Notes under the pieces: generated by a model
Databases searched by the model: none
Told to the model about the DNA's origin: nothing
What the model saw: only the letters and a program-made list of their open reading frames with translations
In this document: positions 44,782 to 53,309 of the stretch, in pieces
Layout: each line of letters starts with the position of its first letter
Position numbering within the stretch: the stretch's first letter is position 1
Assembly (NCBI RefSeq): GCF_900078365.1
Contig: NZ_LT598653.1
Location: 2,790,001 to 2,854,000 of the forward strand
From: an uncultured Sphingopyxis sp.
Lineage (GTDB): Bacteria > Pseudomonadota > Alphaproteobacteria > Sphingomonadales > Sphingomonadaceae
DNA length: 64,000 nt
Direction of reading: 5' to 3'
Made by a program: the position numbers and the translations under genes

Positions 44782-46446
44782 TTAGTGGCCCGATTTCTCC
44801 AGATCGGCCATCGCCTTGTCGAGGTCGGCGGCGATCTTGGCGCGCATGTCCTCGGACATCGCGCGCGCCCATTTGCTTTGAGCGAAGGACTCGCGCGTCT
44901 TCTTGAGCGCCGACAGATGTGCCGCCAAGCTCGCCGCCGTGTCGCCGCACGAGAACATATAGACGCTGCTGCGCTTGCTGCCGTCGGCCTCCTCGCGCTT
45001 GACGATCGGCGCCGCCGGCTTGCCGTCACCGCATTTGCTGATGATCCGGGTCTTGCCGTCCGCTGTCCACGCACCATGCGCTATCGGCGGGAGTGGCGGC
45101 ATCGGGGGCAGCGGCGCCATGACGGTGCGAATGCGCTCCTTTCGTTTCGCCTCCAGCCTGTCGGCGATCGCTTCGGCGCGCTTGCCCGAAATGCCCTGCT
45201 CCTTGAGCGTCGCGAGGACGTCGTCGCGGGACAGGCTGCCGGGCGTGCGGATTTCGATGCGGCGCGCCTCGTCCTTACCATCGATGCGCGCGGACATCGC
45301 GGCGGGCGCCTTTTCGCCGTCCTCGCGGATTACGATGCGATGCACTTCGCGCTGCGTGCCGCCCTCGCCGGTCGTGACATTCTCGTTGTGTTCGGTGAAA
45401 ACCATGACGCCCGGCGCATCGAGCACTTCGGGGGGCGCTTCGGGCGGCAGCGGCGCTTCGGGGGGAGCCGGCGGCGCCGGCACGTCGGCGGTCTGCGCCT
45501 TCGCCACGACGATCCCCGCCGGAACGAGCGTGGCGGTCGTCGCAAGCACGGCCAGCGTCGCGCCGCCGACGAGCAGCCGGCCGGCGAGGCCGCGCTTTTT
45601 CGAAATATCTCGCTGCGTCAACATCGTCAGCCTCTCCTGCAGATTGTCATGCACCGCCATCGGCGCGGCGAGCGACAGGCGCGGGCCGACCGCCGCCTTG
45701 ACGATCGCGGTGGCGTAGCTGGCCGCCCGATCGGTCCCCTCCCGGTCGCCCATTCTCAGCACGCGCGCGTCGCACGCGGCCTCCTGGTCGAAGCGAAAGG
45801 CACGGATCGCGCGCCAGGCAAAGGGATTGAACCATTGGGCGGCGAGCAGCACGAGCGCCGCGCTGTTCGCCCAGAGATCGCCGTGGCGATGGTGCGACAG
45901 CTCGTGGTCGATCGCCAGCGCGCGCTCCTCGGCGACATAACGCGCGAAGAAATCGTGCGGCACCGCGACATGGCGCTGCCACAGGCCGAAGGCGACCGGG
46001 CCATCGACGGCATCGGACATGATCAGCCGGATTTTTCCGATCGGCTCCAGCTCGACGGCATCGCTCAGCACTTCGCGCCGAAAGCGGCGATGCGAGACGA
46101 TCGCGGCGACCAGCACGGCAGCCATCCCGGCCGCCCAGACGGCGAAAAGGAACGGGGTCAGCCCGGCGAGCGACCAGAGCGGTTCGGCGGCCGATGCGGG
46201 CGCCGCGACCGGCAAGTCGGCCGGCACCACCACCGCGACCTCGACCGCGGGCGTCACGATCACCGGATCGGCGAACGGCAGCGGCGGCAGCACCAGCCGC
46301 AGCGCGGGCACCGCCCACAAGGCATAGGTCAACCGCGGGCCGAAATGCCGCGCAAAGGGCTTGCGGACGATCAGAACCAGCAGGACGAGCACCGCCGTGG
46401 TGAGCATGGTGTCGCCCCACGCCTGCAGCAGCATCGCGGCGCTCAT
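44782..46446 (-). CDS. BlaR1/M56-family sensor metallopeptidase without a penicillin-binding domain
   Basis: A 554-residue membrane protein of the M56/BlaR1 family. Four hydrophobic helices surround the zinc protease site HELSHHRHGD (His181, Glu182, His185), followed by FNPFAWRAIRAFRFDQEAAC, the family third-ligand segment. After the last helix (VGGATLAVLATTATLVPAGI) comes a Pro-rich linker and about 210 charged residues (EDGEKAPAAMSARIDGKDEA), quite unlike the beta-lactam-binding domain of BlaR1. Known BlaR1 proteins sense a ligand and trigger cleavage of BlaI. Here the sensor part is different, so the signal is unknown. It overlaps the blaI stop (ATGA) and is co-transcribed with it. Confidence 0.88.
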   Translation of the reverse strand: MSAAMLLQAWGDTMLTTAVLVLLVLIVRKPFARHFGPRLTYALWAVPALRLVLPPLPFADPVIVTPAVEVAVVVPADLPVAAPASAAEPLWSLAGLTPFLFAVWAAGMAAVLVAAIVSHRRFRREVLSDAVELEPIGKIRLIMSDAVDGPVAFGLWQRHVAVPHDFFARYVAEERALAIDHELSHHRHGDLWANSAALVLLAAQWFNPFAWRAIRAFRFDQEAACDARVLRMGDREGTDRAASYATAIVKAAVGPRLSLAAPMAVHDNLQERLTMLTQRDISKKRGLAGRLLVGGATLAVLATTATLVPAGIVVAKAQTADVPAPPAPPEAPLPPEAPPEVLDAPGVMVFTEHNENVTTGEGGTQREVHRIVIREDGEKAPAAMSARIDGKDEARRIEIRTPGSLSRDDVLATLKEQGISGKRAEAIADRLEAKRKERIRTVMAPLPPMPPLPPIAHGAWTADGKTRIISKCGDGKPAAPIVKREEADGSKRSSVYMFSCGDTAASLAAHLSALKKTRESFAQSKWARAMSEDMRAKIAADLDKAMADLEKSGH

Positions 46447-46811
46447 GACTTGAGCTTCTTCAGGAGCGCCTCGATCTCGGCGATGTCGGTGTCGGAGAGC
46501 GCCTCGCGGTCGGCGAGATGCGCGATCAGCGGACTGACGCGGCCGCCGAACAGGCGATCGACGAACCGCTGCGATTCCTCGCCGACGGCCTCGGCGCGCT
46601 CGATCGCGGGACTGTAGAGATAACGCCGGCCGTCGGCCTCGGCCGTCACCGCGCCCTTCTGGACCAGCCGCGCGAGCAGCGTTTTGACCGTCGCTTGCGT
46701 CCAGCCGTTGACTGCGCCGATGCGCCGGGCAAGATCGGCGGCGGTCTGCGGGGCTTCGTCCCACAGCGCCGCCAGCACCTGCATCTCCGAATCGCTTGCT
46801 CGTTCTGCCAT
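46443..46811 (-). CDS. blaI: BlaI/MecI/CopY-family repressor
   Basis: A 122-residue winged-helix repressor: ERASDSEMQVLAALWDEAPQ, WTQATVKTLLARLVQKGAV (recognition helix) and the C-terminal dimer helix DTDIAEIEALLKKLK. Start at 46811, 7 bases after GGGAGGGG. Paired with a BlaR1-type protease, it probably represses its own operon from the dyad at 46848-46863 and is cleaved when the sensor is triggered. No beta-lactamase gene is adjacent, so the regulon may lie elsewhere. Confidence 0.92.
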   Translation of the reverse strand: MAERASDSEMQVLAALWDEAPQTAADLARRIGAVNGWTQATVKTLLARLVQKGAVTAEADGRRYLYSPAIERAEAVGEESQRFVDRLFGGRVSPLIAHLADREALSDTDIAEIEALLKKLKS

Positions 46812-46847
46812 GCGGACCCCTCCCATTGGCGCGCGTCGATCTGATAC

Positions 46848-46863
46848 GACTACAAATGTAGTC
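46848..46863. promoter_or_regulatory. BlaI-type operator (GACTACA-AA-TGTAGTC)
   Basis: A perfect 7+7 bp dyad with the TACA-TGTA core of BlaI/MecI operators lies 37 bases upstream of the blaI start. Confidence 0.75.
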
Positions 46864-46904
46864 AAACGGCTGAACGCTTGCTGAACGAAGCTGAACGCTG
46901 GTCG

Positions 46905-47029
46905 ATTCTCCCTGTCGCGCAGCGATGGGGAGGCGGCAGCGCGGAGCACTGACGGAGGGGCCAAGGCGCAGCCTCTCCACCACCCGCTACGCGGGCGCGC
47001 CCTCCCCATGCCTTCGGCACAGGGAGGAT
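46905..47029. repeat. Long imperfect inverted repeat in the blaI upstream gap
   Basis: Arms reading tctccctgtcgcgcagcgat and the related complement near 47000-47029 (cctccccatgccttcggcac agggagg) bracket about 75 bp. The whole gap 46812-47289 (478 bp) holds this repeat, the BlaI operator, and GC hairpins at 47173-47216 and 47248-47280. No gene was seen. Confidence 0.55.
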
Positions 47030-47172
47030 CACATCTGTCGGAATATTTGACACACTCCGCCGCTGGTAAGGAATCGCTAACCAGCGTCCCGCGCAAAAAT
47101 CCGCGAGCCTCGGAAACTGGCACGGCGCTTGTATGGTATTCGCTGTTCCCGAGTGTTCCGCTCAACTGGAGC

Positions 47173-47216
47173 GGTGGGGGGCATCGGTCTGGTCCCTGAT
47201 GCCCCCTGCCCCCACC
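47173..47216. repeat. GC inverted repeat (GGGGGCATC / GATGCCCCC)
   Basis: Arms at 47177-47185 and 47198-47206, extended by GGTGG/CCACC at the edges, form a stable hairpin beyond the end of the NsrR-like gene. Confidence 0.5.
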
Positions 47217-47247
47217 CGGGAAAACCCCACTTGCCCCCGACGCAGAC

Positions 47248-47280
47248 GGGGGGCGGAGCGGCCGAAAGGCCCCGCCCCCC
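47248..47280 (-). terminator. GC hairpin just after the NsrR-like gene
   Basis: A 9-bp outer stem (GGGGGGCGG / CCGCCCCCC) and an inner GGCC-GAAA-GGCC hairpin lie 10 bases beyond the stop. There is no T-run, so termination would be partial or Rho-assisted. Confidence 0.4.
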
Positions 47281-47289
47281 GGATGCTTT

Positions 47290-47727
47290 TCAACCTTCCG
47301 AAGTTTCCGGCACGCCGAACAGCGCGGCAAAATCGCGTCGCTTTTTCAGCAGATCGTCGAGGCTGTAACCGTCGAGCACCTGCATGAAGGCCGCGAGCGC
47401 CTCGGCGAGCGCGCCCGTCAGCCCGCAGGCGGGCGCGACGATGCAGCCGCCGCAATCGACGAGGTCGAAGCCCTCTTCGGTATGGCGCACCACCGCGCCG
47501 ACGTTGATCGCGGTGGCCGGCCGTGCAAGGCGCACCCCGCCGAAACGGCCGCGCACGCTCTCCAGATAGCCCGCGTTCACCAGATCGTTGACCACCTTCA
47601 TCAGATGGTTCTGCGAAATGCCATAGGCGCGCGAAATCTCGGAGATCGGGGTCAACCGCCCGTCTTCCCGCGCCCCCACATAGAGGAGCACGCGCATCGC
47701 ATAGTCGGTGTAGCGCGTCAGGCGCAT
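47290..47727 (-). CDS. nsrR: Rrf2-family regulator, NsrR-like
   Basis: A 145-residue Rrf2 winged-helix protein: MRLTRYTDYAMRVLLYVGAR, ISRAYGISQNHLMKVVNDLV, GRFGGVRLARPATAI, and a cysteine cluster VDCGGCIVAPACGL that should hold an iron-sulfur cluster. The spacing fits NsrR, the nitric-oxide-sensing repressor. It is divergent from two globin genes, the usual NsrR targets, which supports the call. Start MRLTRY at 47727 is the family start; an upstream in-frame ATG at 47778 lies in the promoter region. Confidence 0.85.
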   Translation of the reverse strand: MRLTRYTDYAMRVLLYVGAREDGRLTPISEISRAYGISQNHLMKVVNDLVNAGYLESVRGRFGGVRLARPATAINVGAVVRHTEEGFDLVDCGGCIVAPACGLTGALAEALAAFMQVLDGYSLDDLLKKRRDFAALFGVPETSEG

Positions 47728-47757
47728 TGCAGTCCTTTGGAAAGTCGGGCGCGGACA

Positions 47758-47818
47758 TAATATGTATTCTTGTTGCATGTTTCAAATCGCGCACATACAT
47801 GCGCCGTAAATACATCAT
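47758..47818. promoter_or_regulatory. Candidate NsrR half-sites between nsrR and the globins
   Basis: AATATGTATT near 47758-47768 and, in reverse, GATGTATTT near 47809-47817 resemble the AAGATGYATTT half-site of NsrR operators. Both lie in the 102-bp divergent region. No full 11-1-11 palindrome is visible. Confidence 0.35.
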
Positions 47819-47829
47819 TGGAGCGAGTC

Positions 47830-48228
47830 GTGACCCACGCTGCACAGATCGACGAAGACAGCCTTACGCGCGTCGTCGCGCTTTTTTATGAGCGCGTGCG
47901 CCAGGATCCGGAACTGGGGCCGATCTTCAACGAGACGGTCGACGACTGGCCGCTGCACCTGGAAAAGCTCGTCGCCTTCTGGTCGTCGGTGATGCTGACC
48001 AGCGGCCGCTACAAGGGCAGCCCGATGGCCGCGCACCTGAAGCACAAGGCGCGGATCACGCCCGCGATGTTCGACCGCTGGCTTGCCCTGTGGGGCAACA
48101 CGACCACCGAGATCATGGCGCCCGACGCCGCCGCCGCGATGCAAGCGAAGGCGGCGCGCATCGCCGAAAGCCTCCAGCTGGCGCTCTTCTTCCGGCTCGA
48201 CGACCCCGCCGGCCGCCGCGCCGCCTGA
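47830..48228 (+). CDS. Group III truncated hemoglobin
   Basis: A globin of about 132 residues of the trHb3 group: LTRVVALFYERVRQDPELGP, FNETVDDWPLHLEKLVAFWS, SVMLTSGRYKGSPMAAHLKH with the proximal His region HLKHKARITPAMFDRWLALW. The start is GTG at 47830 after GGAGCG, giving normal family length; a longer in-frame ATG at 47770 would cross the regulatory half-sites. Probably detoxifies nitric oxide or related species. Followed after 55 bp by a second globin gene on the same strand. Confidence 0.88.
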   Translation: MTHAAQIDEDSLTRVVALFYERVRQDPELGPIFNETVDDWPLHLEKLVAFWSSVMLTSGRYKGSPMAAHLKHKARITPAMFDRWLALWGNTTTEIMAPDAAAAMQAKAARIAESLQLALFFRLDDPAGRRAA

Positions 48229-48283
48229 ACCACAACCCACCCCTTTTTTTTCATCTCCCCTCCAGAACAGGAATCCAAAAGTC

Positions 48284-48733
48284 ATGCGCACTGCGTCCGC
48301 CCACGCGATGGAAATCGTCAAGGCCACCGCCCCGGCACTCGAAAAGCACGGCCTCGCGATCACCACGGCGATGTACGCCCGGCTGTTCCGGAATGAAGAG
48401 ATCGAAGCGATGTTCGACCGCGCCGCGCAGACGAGCGGCGAACAGCCGAAGCGGCTCGCCGCGGCGATCCTCGCCTATGCGAAGAATATCGACAAGCTCC
48501 AGAACCTCGGCCCCGCGGTCTCCCGCATGGTGAGCCGCCATATCGAAACCGGCGTCCGGCCCGAACATTATCCGCACGTCGCCAACGCCCTGCTCCCCGC
48601 GATCCGCGACGTGCTGGGCGAAGAGATCGCGACCGACGCGGTACTCGCGGCATGGGGCGAAGCCTATTGGATGCTCGCCGACATTCTGATCTCGGCCGAA
48701 GCGCAGGCCTATGAGGATGCAGAGGCGGCGTAA
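48284..48733 (+). CDS. Single-domain bacterial globin (Vitreoscilla-type)
   Basis: A 149-residue classical globin resembling the heme domain of flavohemoglobin: HAMEIVKATAPALEKHGLAI, TTAMYARLFRNEEIEAMFDR, AAILAYAKNIDKLQNLGPAV, and the proximal His in SRHIETGVRPEHYPHVANAL. The reductase half of flavohemoglobin is absent, so another reductase is needed for NO dioxygenation. Co-directional with the trHb3 gene and probably co-regulated by the NsrR-like protein. Confidence 0.9.
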   Translation: MRTASAHAMEIVKATAPALEKHGLAITTAMYARLFRNEEIEAMFDRAAQTSGEQPKRLAAAILAYAKNIDKLQNLGPAVSRMVSRHIETGVRPEHYPHVANALLPAIRDVLGEEIATDAVLAAWGEAYWMLADILISAEAQAYEDAEAA

Positions 48734-48772
48734 AATGCCAGCAATCGGCTGAATAGCGGACCTATGTTTCAT

Positions 48773-48849
48773 CGTCACCCCGGGCTTGACCCGGGGTCCA
48801 TTCACGCCAGGGCTGGAGGAATGGATCCCGGATCAAGTCCGGGATGACG
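48773..48849. repeat. Dispersed inverted repeat, family E
   Basis: Arms cgtcaccccgggcttgaccc (left) and the imperfect complement ending gggatgacg (right) around 28 bp. First of two repeats between the globin and grxD genes. Confidence 0.75.
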
Positions 48850-48874
48850 AGGGGCTGAAAACGGCCGAAACTAG

Positions 48875-48966
48875 CCGTCGCCCCCGCGAAGGCGGGGGCC
48901 GCCAGCGGCCTTAATCAGCAGTGTTGCGTAAACCGACAGCGGCCCCCGCCTTCGCGGGGGCGACGG
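48875..48966. repeat. Dispersed inverted repeat, family F
   Basis: Arms ccgtcgcccccgcgaaggcg and its complement enclose about 40 bp. Together with family E and the grxD terminator it fills the 323-bp gap 48734-49056, in which no gene was seen. Confidence 0.75.
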
Positions 48967-49001
48967 TTGTAGGCAACGTCCGCTCCCACCTCAATGCTGA
49001 C

Positions 49002-49040
49002 AAAAAACCCGCCGGGGCCGAAGCTCCGGCGGGCTTTTGT
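49002..49040 (-). terminator. Bidirectional Rho-independent terminator
   Basis: An 11-bp stem (49008-49018 with 49023-49033, one G-U) with a CGAA loop is flanked by A6 on the left and TTTTGTTTT on the right, so it can end the grxD operon on the minus strand and read-through from the globins. Confidence 0.8.
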
Positions 49041-49056
49041 TTTCAGTAATGCGCCC

Positions 49057-49389
49057 TTATTCGGCGCGCGTCGGGATGCCGTCCATCAGCGTGTGCAGTT
49101 CGCCCGCTTCCCACATTTCCATCATGATGTCGCTGCCGCCGATGAATTCGCCCTTCACATAGAGTTGCGGGATCGTCGGCCAGTCCGAAAATTCCTTGAT
49201 GCCCTGACGGACTTCCATGTCCTGCAGCACATCGACCGTCTCATATTCCACGCCAAGCCGGTCGAGCATCGCGATCGCGCGCGAGGAAAAGCCGCATTGC
49301 GGAAACAGGGGCGTGCCCTTCATGAACAGCAGCACGGGGTTATTGGCGACCAGCGTGGCGATGCGGTCGTGAGTGGTCGGGTCGGTCAT
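49057..49389 (-). CDS. grxD: Monothiol glutaredoxin, Grx4 type
   Basis: A 110-residue class II glutaredoxin that binds a [2Fe-2S] cluster with glutathione and works in iron-sulfur trafficking. The active site is FPQCGFSSRAIAMLD (Cys32), with VLLFMKGTP before it and WPTIPQLYVKGEFIGGSDIM after it. It lies directly downstream of bolA; GrxD and BolA proteins form cluster-bridged heterodimers, so the linkage is functionally meaningful. Confidence 0.96.
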   Translation of the reverse strand: MTDPTTHDRIATLVANNPVLLFMKGTPLFPQCGFSSRAIAMLDRLGVEYETVDVLQDMEVRQGIKEFSDWPTIPQLYVKGEFIGGSDIMMEMWEAGELHTLMDGIPTRAE

Positions 49390-49438
49390 TGTCAGTCTCC
49401 GGGCAGGCGCGCCATCGCGCCGGCGAAATATCCACCCC

Positions 49439-49672
49439 CTATGAGGGGATCGCGGTCGTCAATTGCAAGGCATGAAGTTCGCCGCCCATGCGTCCTCCCA
49501 AGGCTGCATAAACCGCCTTGTGCTGCGCAACGCGGGTCATTCCCTGAAAGGAGGCGCTGACGACATGCGCGGCATAATGGTCGTTGTCGCCGGCGAGGTC
49601 GGTGATCGTCACCTCGGCATCGGGGAAGGCCGCGACGATCATCGCCCGCAGATCGTCCTCGCGCATGCCCAT
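49439..49672 (-). CDS. bolA: BolA-family protein
   Basis: A 77-residue BolA fold: LRAMIVAAFPDAEVTITDLA, HYAAHVVSASFQGMTRVAQH and KAVYAALGGRMGGELHALQL, with the conserved C-terminal His. Short BolA proteins of this type partner monothiol glutaredoxin in iron sensing and cluster delivery. Located between DUF1476 and grxD with 10- and 49-bp gaps. Confidence 0.93.
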   Translation of the reverse strand: MGMREDDLRAMIVAAFPDAEVTITDLAGDNDHYAAHVVSASFQGMTRVAQHKAVYAALGGRMGGELHALQLTTAIPS

Positions 49673-49682
49673 GGCGATCGCC

Positions 49683-50009
49683 TCAATTCTCGCTGTCGAT
49701 GAACTGGCGGCGCGCTTCGGCCGCCTTGTCGTTCAGCGCGGCGCGGATTTCGGCGTCGCTGATCTCGACGCTCGCCGCGGTCAGGTCGCCCGCGAGCTTG
49801 CGGATGACGTCCTCGTCGCCCGCTTCCTCGAAATCGGCCTGCACGACCGCCTTGGCATAGGCGTCGGTTTCCTCGGGCGTTAGCCCCATGCGTTCGGCCG
49901 CCCATTCGCCGAGCAGCCGGTTGCGGCGCGCGGTGATCCGGAACTGCACCTCCTGATCGCGTGCGAATTTCGTCTCGAAAGCCCGTTCCCGATCGTCGAA
50001 TGCGCTCAT
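49683..50009 (-). CDS. DUF1476 protein (ATP synthase zeta-type inhibitor)
   Basis: A 108-residue all-helical protein: FDDRERAFETKFARDQEVQF, RRNRLLGEWAAERMGL and QADFEEAGDEDVIRKLAGDL are family hallmarks. In Paracoccus the homologue is the zeta subunit that inhibits F1-ATPase rotation, much like mitochondrial IF1; the inhibitory N-terminal segment is kept here. Whether it inhibits in sphingomonads varies between species. First gene of the DUF1476-bolA-grxD operon. Confidence 0.92.
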   Translation of the reverse strand: MSAFDDRERAFETKFARDQEVQFRITARRNRLLGEWAAERMGLTPEETDAYAKAVVQADFEEAGDEDVIRKLAGDLTAASVEISDAEIRAALNDKAAEARRQFIDSEN

Positions 50010-50218
50010 CTTGTCCTCGTGCGAATGAATCTCTCTTTGCAGATAGGTCGGCGGCCCCGGCGGCGCAAGCCGCCTGTGCGGCAGATCACTTCCCTTTCGC
50101 TTACGAAAGGTTTAGGGTTCGTCGTCAAGGGAATGGGTCGTACCGCAGCAACGAAGACTGCGCCTTGCCGGCATCGCGTCGGCACGGCGCCTTCACGCTT
50201 GTGTTTGGGGGATCGGTG

Positions 50219-53200
50219 ATGACTCGACGTTCGCATTTCGCGCCGGCTCTGGCTGCGCTGGCTTTGGCCGCGCCGGGAACCGCGCCGGCGCAGGAAAGCG
50301 ACCCGACGCTCCGCGACAGTTTTTCGATCGGCGAGCACGGCGGCTCGCTGTGCGAGGTGCAGGCCACCGTTCACGACCGCGTGACCCAGGGCATGTTCGA
50401 CCGCGCCTGGACGATCGTCTGCCGCGACGCCAGTCAGCCCGTCGGCACGGTGCGTGCGCTGCGCGCCAGCGCCGATGCGGCGCGCGCGCGGATCGAACGC
50501 GCCCGCGCCGGCACGATCACCTGCGCGGCCGATGGCGCCTGCACGGTCAAGGACAGCAATGTGGCGTGGACGACGCGCATCGAAGCCGACGGCGACACGA
50601 GCTATAGCGTCGAAGGCTTCGCCGCCTATGACGATGCGCTGCGGATCGCGCTCGAGTCGGTGCGTCAGCGCCGGGTCGTCCCCGGCGTGATCGAGGTCGC
50701 GACGATCTCGGTCGGCGACAATGACGGCTTCGCGCGCACGCTTGCGGGATCGATCGACATCGACAAGGCGCTGGCCGAGGGCTATCGCCGCAATCATAGC
50801 GGCGATTATGCCGAAGCCGCCGAATTTTTCGAGGCGCTGTCGCGCCGCGCGCAGGACGAACAGGCGGCGGCCGGCATCGACCCCACCGAATTCACGCTGA
50901 ACCGCGCGCTGCAACGCTCGAACCTCGGCGAATTTGCCGAAGCCGAGCGCCTGTTCGCCGAGGTCGAGGCGATCCCGACCAGCGATCCCGTCCAGCTGCG
51001 CCTCCGCCGCAATTTCCGCGCGATCAACGCGCTCAACCAGCGCGACTACGACCGCGCGGCGGCGCTGCTCCAGGCGCCGATCGCTCCGCTGACCACCGGC
51101 GTGACGGTCGCGGGCGATGCGGTGACGCTGACCCCCGAAATCGTGGCCGGCGTCAACAGCGGCGACAATGCGCGCGTCCTCCGCCAGGCGAACGACCGCG
51201 AGCGGCTGACCCCGGTCGAGCGCGCGCAGATCATCGATGCGCAGGCGGTTCACTTGCTCGGCACCGCGCAGCGGCTGCGCGGCGATGCCGCGGCGGCGAA
51301 GGCCGCGCAGTTGAAGGGGCTCGGCGATGCGCTCGCCGTGCGGGAGGGCCGCGTGACCTCGATCATCCGGCTGCGCTCGCAGATGCTCGGCGAACTCGCC
51401 CTGGCCGAGGAAGCGGTCGGCGACACCGGCGCCGCCGACGCGCGTTTCGTCGAATCGGTCGGCCTGCTCGCGGCCGAATATCCCGAAACCACCGCGCTCG
51501 CTTCGGCGCGCGCGCGCTACGCCGCCTTCCTCACCCGCCATGGGCAGGACGACAAGGCGATGGGCATCTATCGCGAGGTCGTCGCGGCGCTCGCGAACTC
51601 GCAGCGTTCGACCGCGGGCATGGCGAACGTCATGGCGCCCTATTACCGGCTGCTGGCGACCCGCGCCGCGACCGATCCCGCCGCGGTCGGCGAATTCTTC
51701 GTCGCCAGCCAGCTTCAGATCCGTCCCGGCGTCGCCGATACGCAGGCGGTGCTGGCGCGCGAATTGTCGAGCGGCAGCGACGACGGCGCGCGGCTGTTCC
51801 GCCAGGCGACGACGCTGAACCGCGACATCGAACGCGCGCGGATCGAGGACGCCCGCCTCGCCCAGCTTCCCGCCTCGCCCGAAGTGGGTGCGCTGCGCGC
51901 CGACATCCGGACCCAGCTCGACAATCTGACCTTCCAGCAGTCCGAAACCGTCGTCCAGCTGGCGGCCTTTCCGCAATATCGCGTCGTCGCGTCGGGCAAG
52001 CTCGAGCTTGCCGAATTGCAGCAGGTGCTGCGGCCCGACGAGGCCTATCTCAAGATGCTCGTCGTCGGCGAAGGCGTCTATGCGATGCTGATCGAACCGG
52101 GCGGCGCACAGCTCTGGAAATCGGACATCGGCGCATCGGACCTCGAGCGGGCGGTCGACACGATCCGCTCGACCATCTCGATCGTCGAAAATGGCCGCCG
52201 CGTCACCTATCCCTTCGACGCCGCGACTTCCTACAAGCTTTACGGCCAGCTTTTCGGTCCTGTCGCGGCCAGGCTCCCGGCGGTGCCGCACCTGATCTTC
52301 GAGCCCGACGGCGCGATGCTGCGGCTGCCGATCAATCTGCTGATCACCGCCGACACGGGACTCGCCGATTATGAGCGGCGGCTGCGCGACCCCGATGCCG
52401 ACCCGTTCGACATGCGCCGGATCGCATGGCTCGGCCGCACGGTCCGCCCGAGCACCGCAGTATCGACCCTCGGCTTCCGCAACGCGCGGCAGGCGCCGCC
52501 GTCGAAGGCGAGCCGCCAATATTTCGGGCTGGGGGAAAATCTGCCGGTCGAGGGTCGCCTGCCGTCCACCGGCACCCGCGGCGCGGCGGACGGCGGCGCC
52601 GATCCCGACTGCCTGTGGGACATCGCCCAATGGGGCCGCCCGATCTCGGCCGACGAGCTGGTCACGGCGCGCGACGCCGTGGGCCGTGCGGCCGGAACGC
52701 TGCTCACGGGGGGCGCCTTCACCGACACGGCAGTCAAGAACCGCGCCGACCTCGCCGATTATCGCATCATCCATTTCGCGACCCACGGCCTCGTCACCGC
52801 GCCGCGCCCCGCCTGCCCCGCGCGCCCCGCGCTCGTCACCTCGTTCGGCGGCGCGGATTCGGACGGCCTCCTCAGCTTTCAGGAAATCTTCGACCTGCGG
52901 ATCGACGCCGACCTCGTCATCCTCTCGGCCTGCGATACCGCCGGCGCGGCGAGCGTCGCGGCGACGCGCGAAGCGGGGCTGTCCGGCGGCGGCAGCGCGC
53001 TCGACGGGCTCGTCCGCAGCTTCATCGGCGCCGGCGGACGTTCGGTGATCGCGAGCCACTGGCCCGCACCCGACGATTTCGACGCGACCAAGCGGCTGAT
53101 CGGCGGCCTGTTCACGGCCGACGAGGGAGTGAGCGTCGCCGACGCGCTATGGGCGACGCAGATGCGGCTGATGGACGATCGGCAGACCTCGCACCCCTAT

Positions 53201-53305
53201 TATTGGGCGGGCTTCGCGATCGTCGGCGATGGCGGTCAGGCGCTGCTGCAGCGCGGCACGACCACCGCAGGCAAGGGAGAGGGTGCCGGCCGCGCCGCCC
53301 GCTGA
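50219..53305 (+). CDS. Secreted TPR-CHAT (caspase-like) protein
   Basis: A 1028-residue exported protein. Signal peptide (RSHFAPALAALALAAPGTAP, then AQ). Residues about 30-170 form an unknown domain with four cysteines. A TPR-like helical region follows (AEGYRRNHSGDYAEAAEFFE, LGEFAEAERLFAEVEAIP). The C-terminus is a CHAT domain with catalytic His856 in HFATHGLVTAP and Cys905 in LVILSACDTAGAAS, then VRSFIGAGGRSVIASHW and HPYYWAGFAIVGDGGQ. CHAT domains are caspase/separase-like proteases. Because of the signal peptide it should act in the periplasm or outside, on an unknown substrate. Only 4 bp separate it from the cyclase gene; it heads the TPS locus. ATG at 50219 (or GTG at 50216) is the start. 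Confidence 0.9.
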   Translation: MTRRSHFAPALAALALAAPGTAPAQESDPTLRDSFSIGEHGGSLCEVQATVHDRVTQGMFDRAWTIVCRDASQPVGTVRALRASADAARARIERARAGTITCAADGACTVKDSNVAWTTRIEADGDTSYSVEGFAAYDDALRIALESVRQRRVVPGVIEVATISVGDNDGFARTLAGSIDIDKALAEGYRRNHSGDYAEAAEFFEALSRRAQDEQAAAGIDPTEFTLNRALQRSNLGEFAEAERLFAEVEAIPTSDPVQLRLRRNFRAINALNQRDYDRAAALLQAPIAPLTTGVTVAGDAVTLTPEIVAGVNSGDNARVLRQANDRERLTPVERAQIIDAQAVHLLGTAQRLRGDAAAAKAAQLKGLGDALAVREGRVTSIIRLRSQMLGELALAEEAVGDTGAADARFVESVGLLAAEYPETTALASARARYAAFLTRHGQDDKAMGIYREVVAALANSQRSTAGMANVMAPYYRLLATRAATDPAAVGEFFVASQLQIRPGVADTQAVLARELSSGSDDGARLFRQATTLNRDIERARIEDARLAQLPASPEVGALRADIRTQLDNLTFQQSETVVQLAAFPQYRVVASGKLELAELQQVLRPDEAYLKMLVVGEGVYAMLIEPGGAQLWKSDIGASDLERAVDTIRSTISIVENGRRVTYPFDAATSYKLYGQLFGPVAARLPAVPHLIFEPDGAMLRLPINLLITADTGLADYERRLRDPDADPFDMRRIAWLGRTVRPSTAVSTLGFRNARQAPPSKASRQYFGLGENLPVEGRLPSTGTRGAADGGADPDCLWDIAQWGRPISADELVTARDAVGRAAGTLLTGGAFTDTAVKNRADLADYRIIHFATHGLVTAPRPACPARPALVTSFGGADSDGLLSFQEIFDLRIDADLVILSACDTAGAASVAATREAGLSGGGSALDGLVRSFIGAGGRSVIASHWPAPDDFDATKRLIGGLFTADEGVSVADALWATQMRLMDDRQTSHPYYWAGFAIVGDGGQALLQRGTTTAGKGEGAGRAAR

Positions 53306-53309
53306 TCCT

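Noticed and set aside
44782..46983. A 733-residue version of the BlaR1-like protein
   Set aside because: The first 179 residues would be the blaI gene read in a wrong frame. The true start is the ATGA overlap at 46446.
50006..53059. Long minus-strand frame opposite the CHAT gene
   Set aside because: Low-complexity Arg/Gly/Ala text; the plus strand encodes a motif-complete CHAT protein in the same place.
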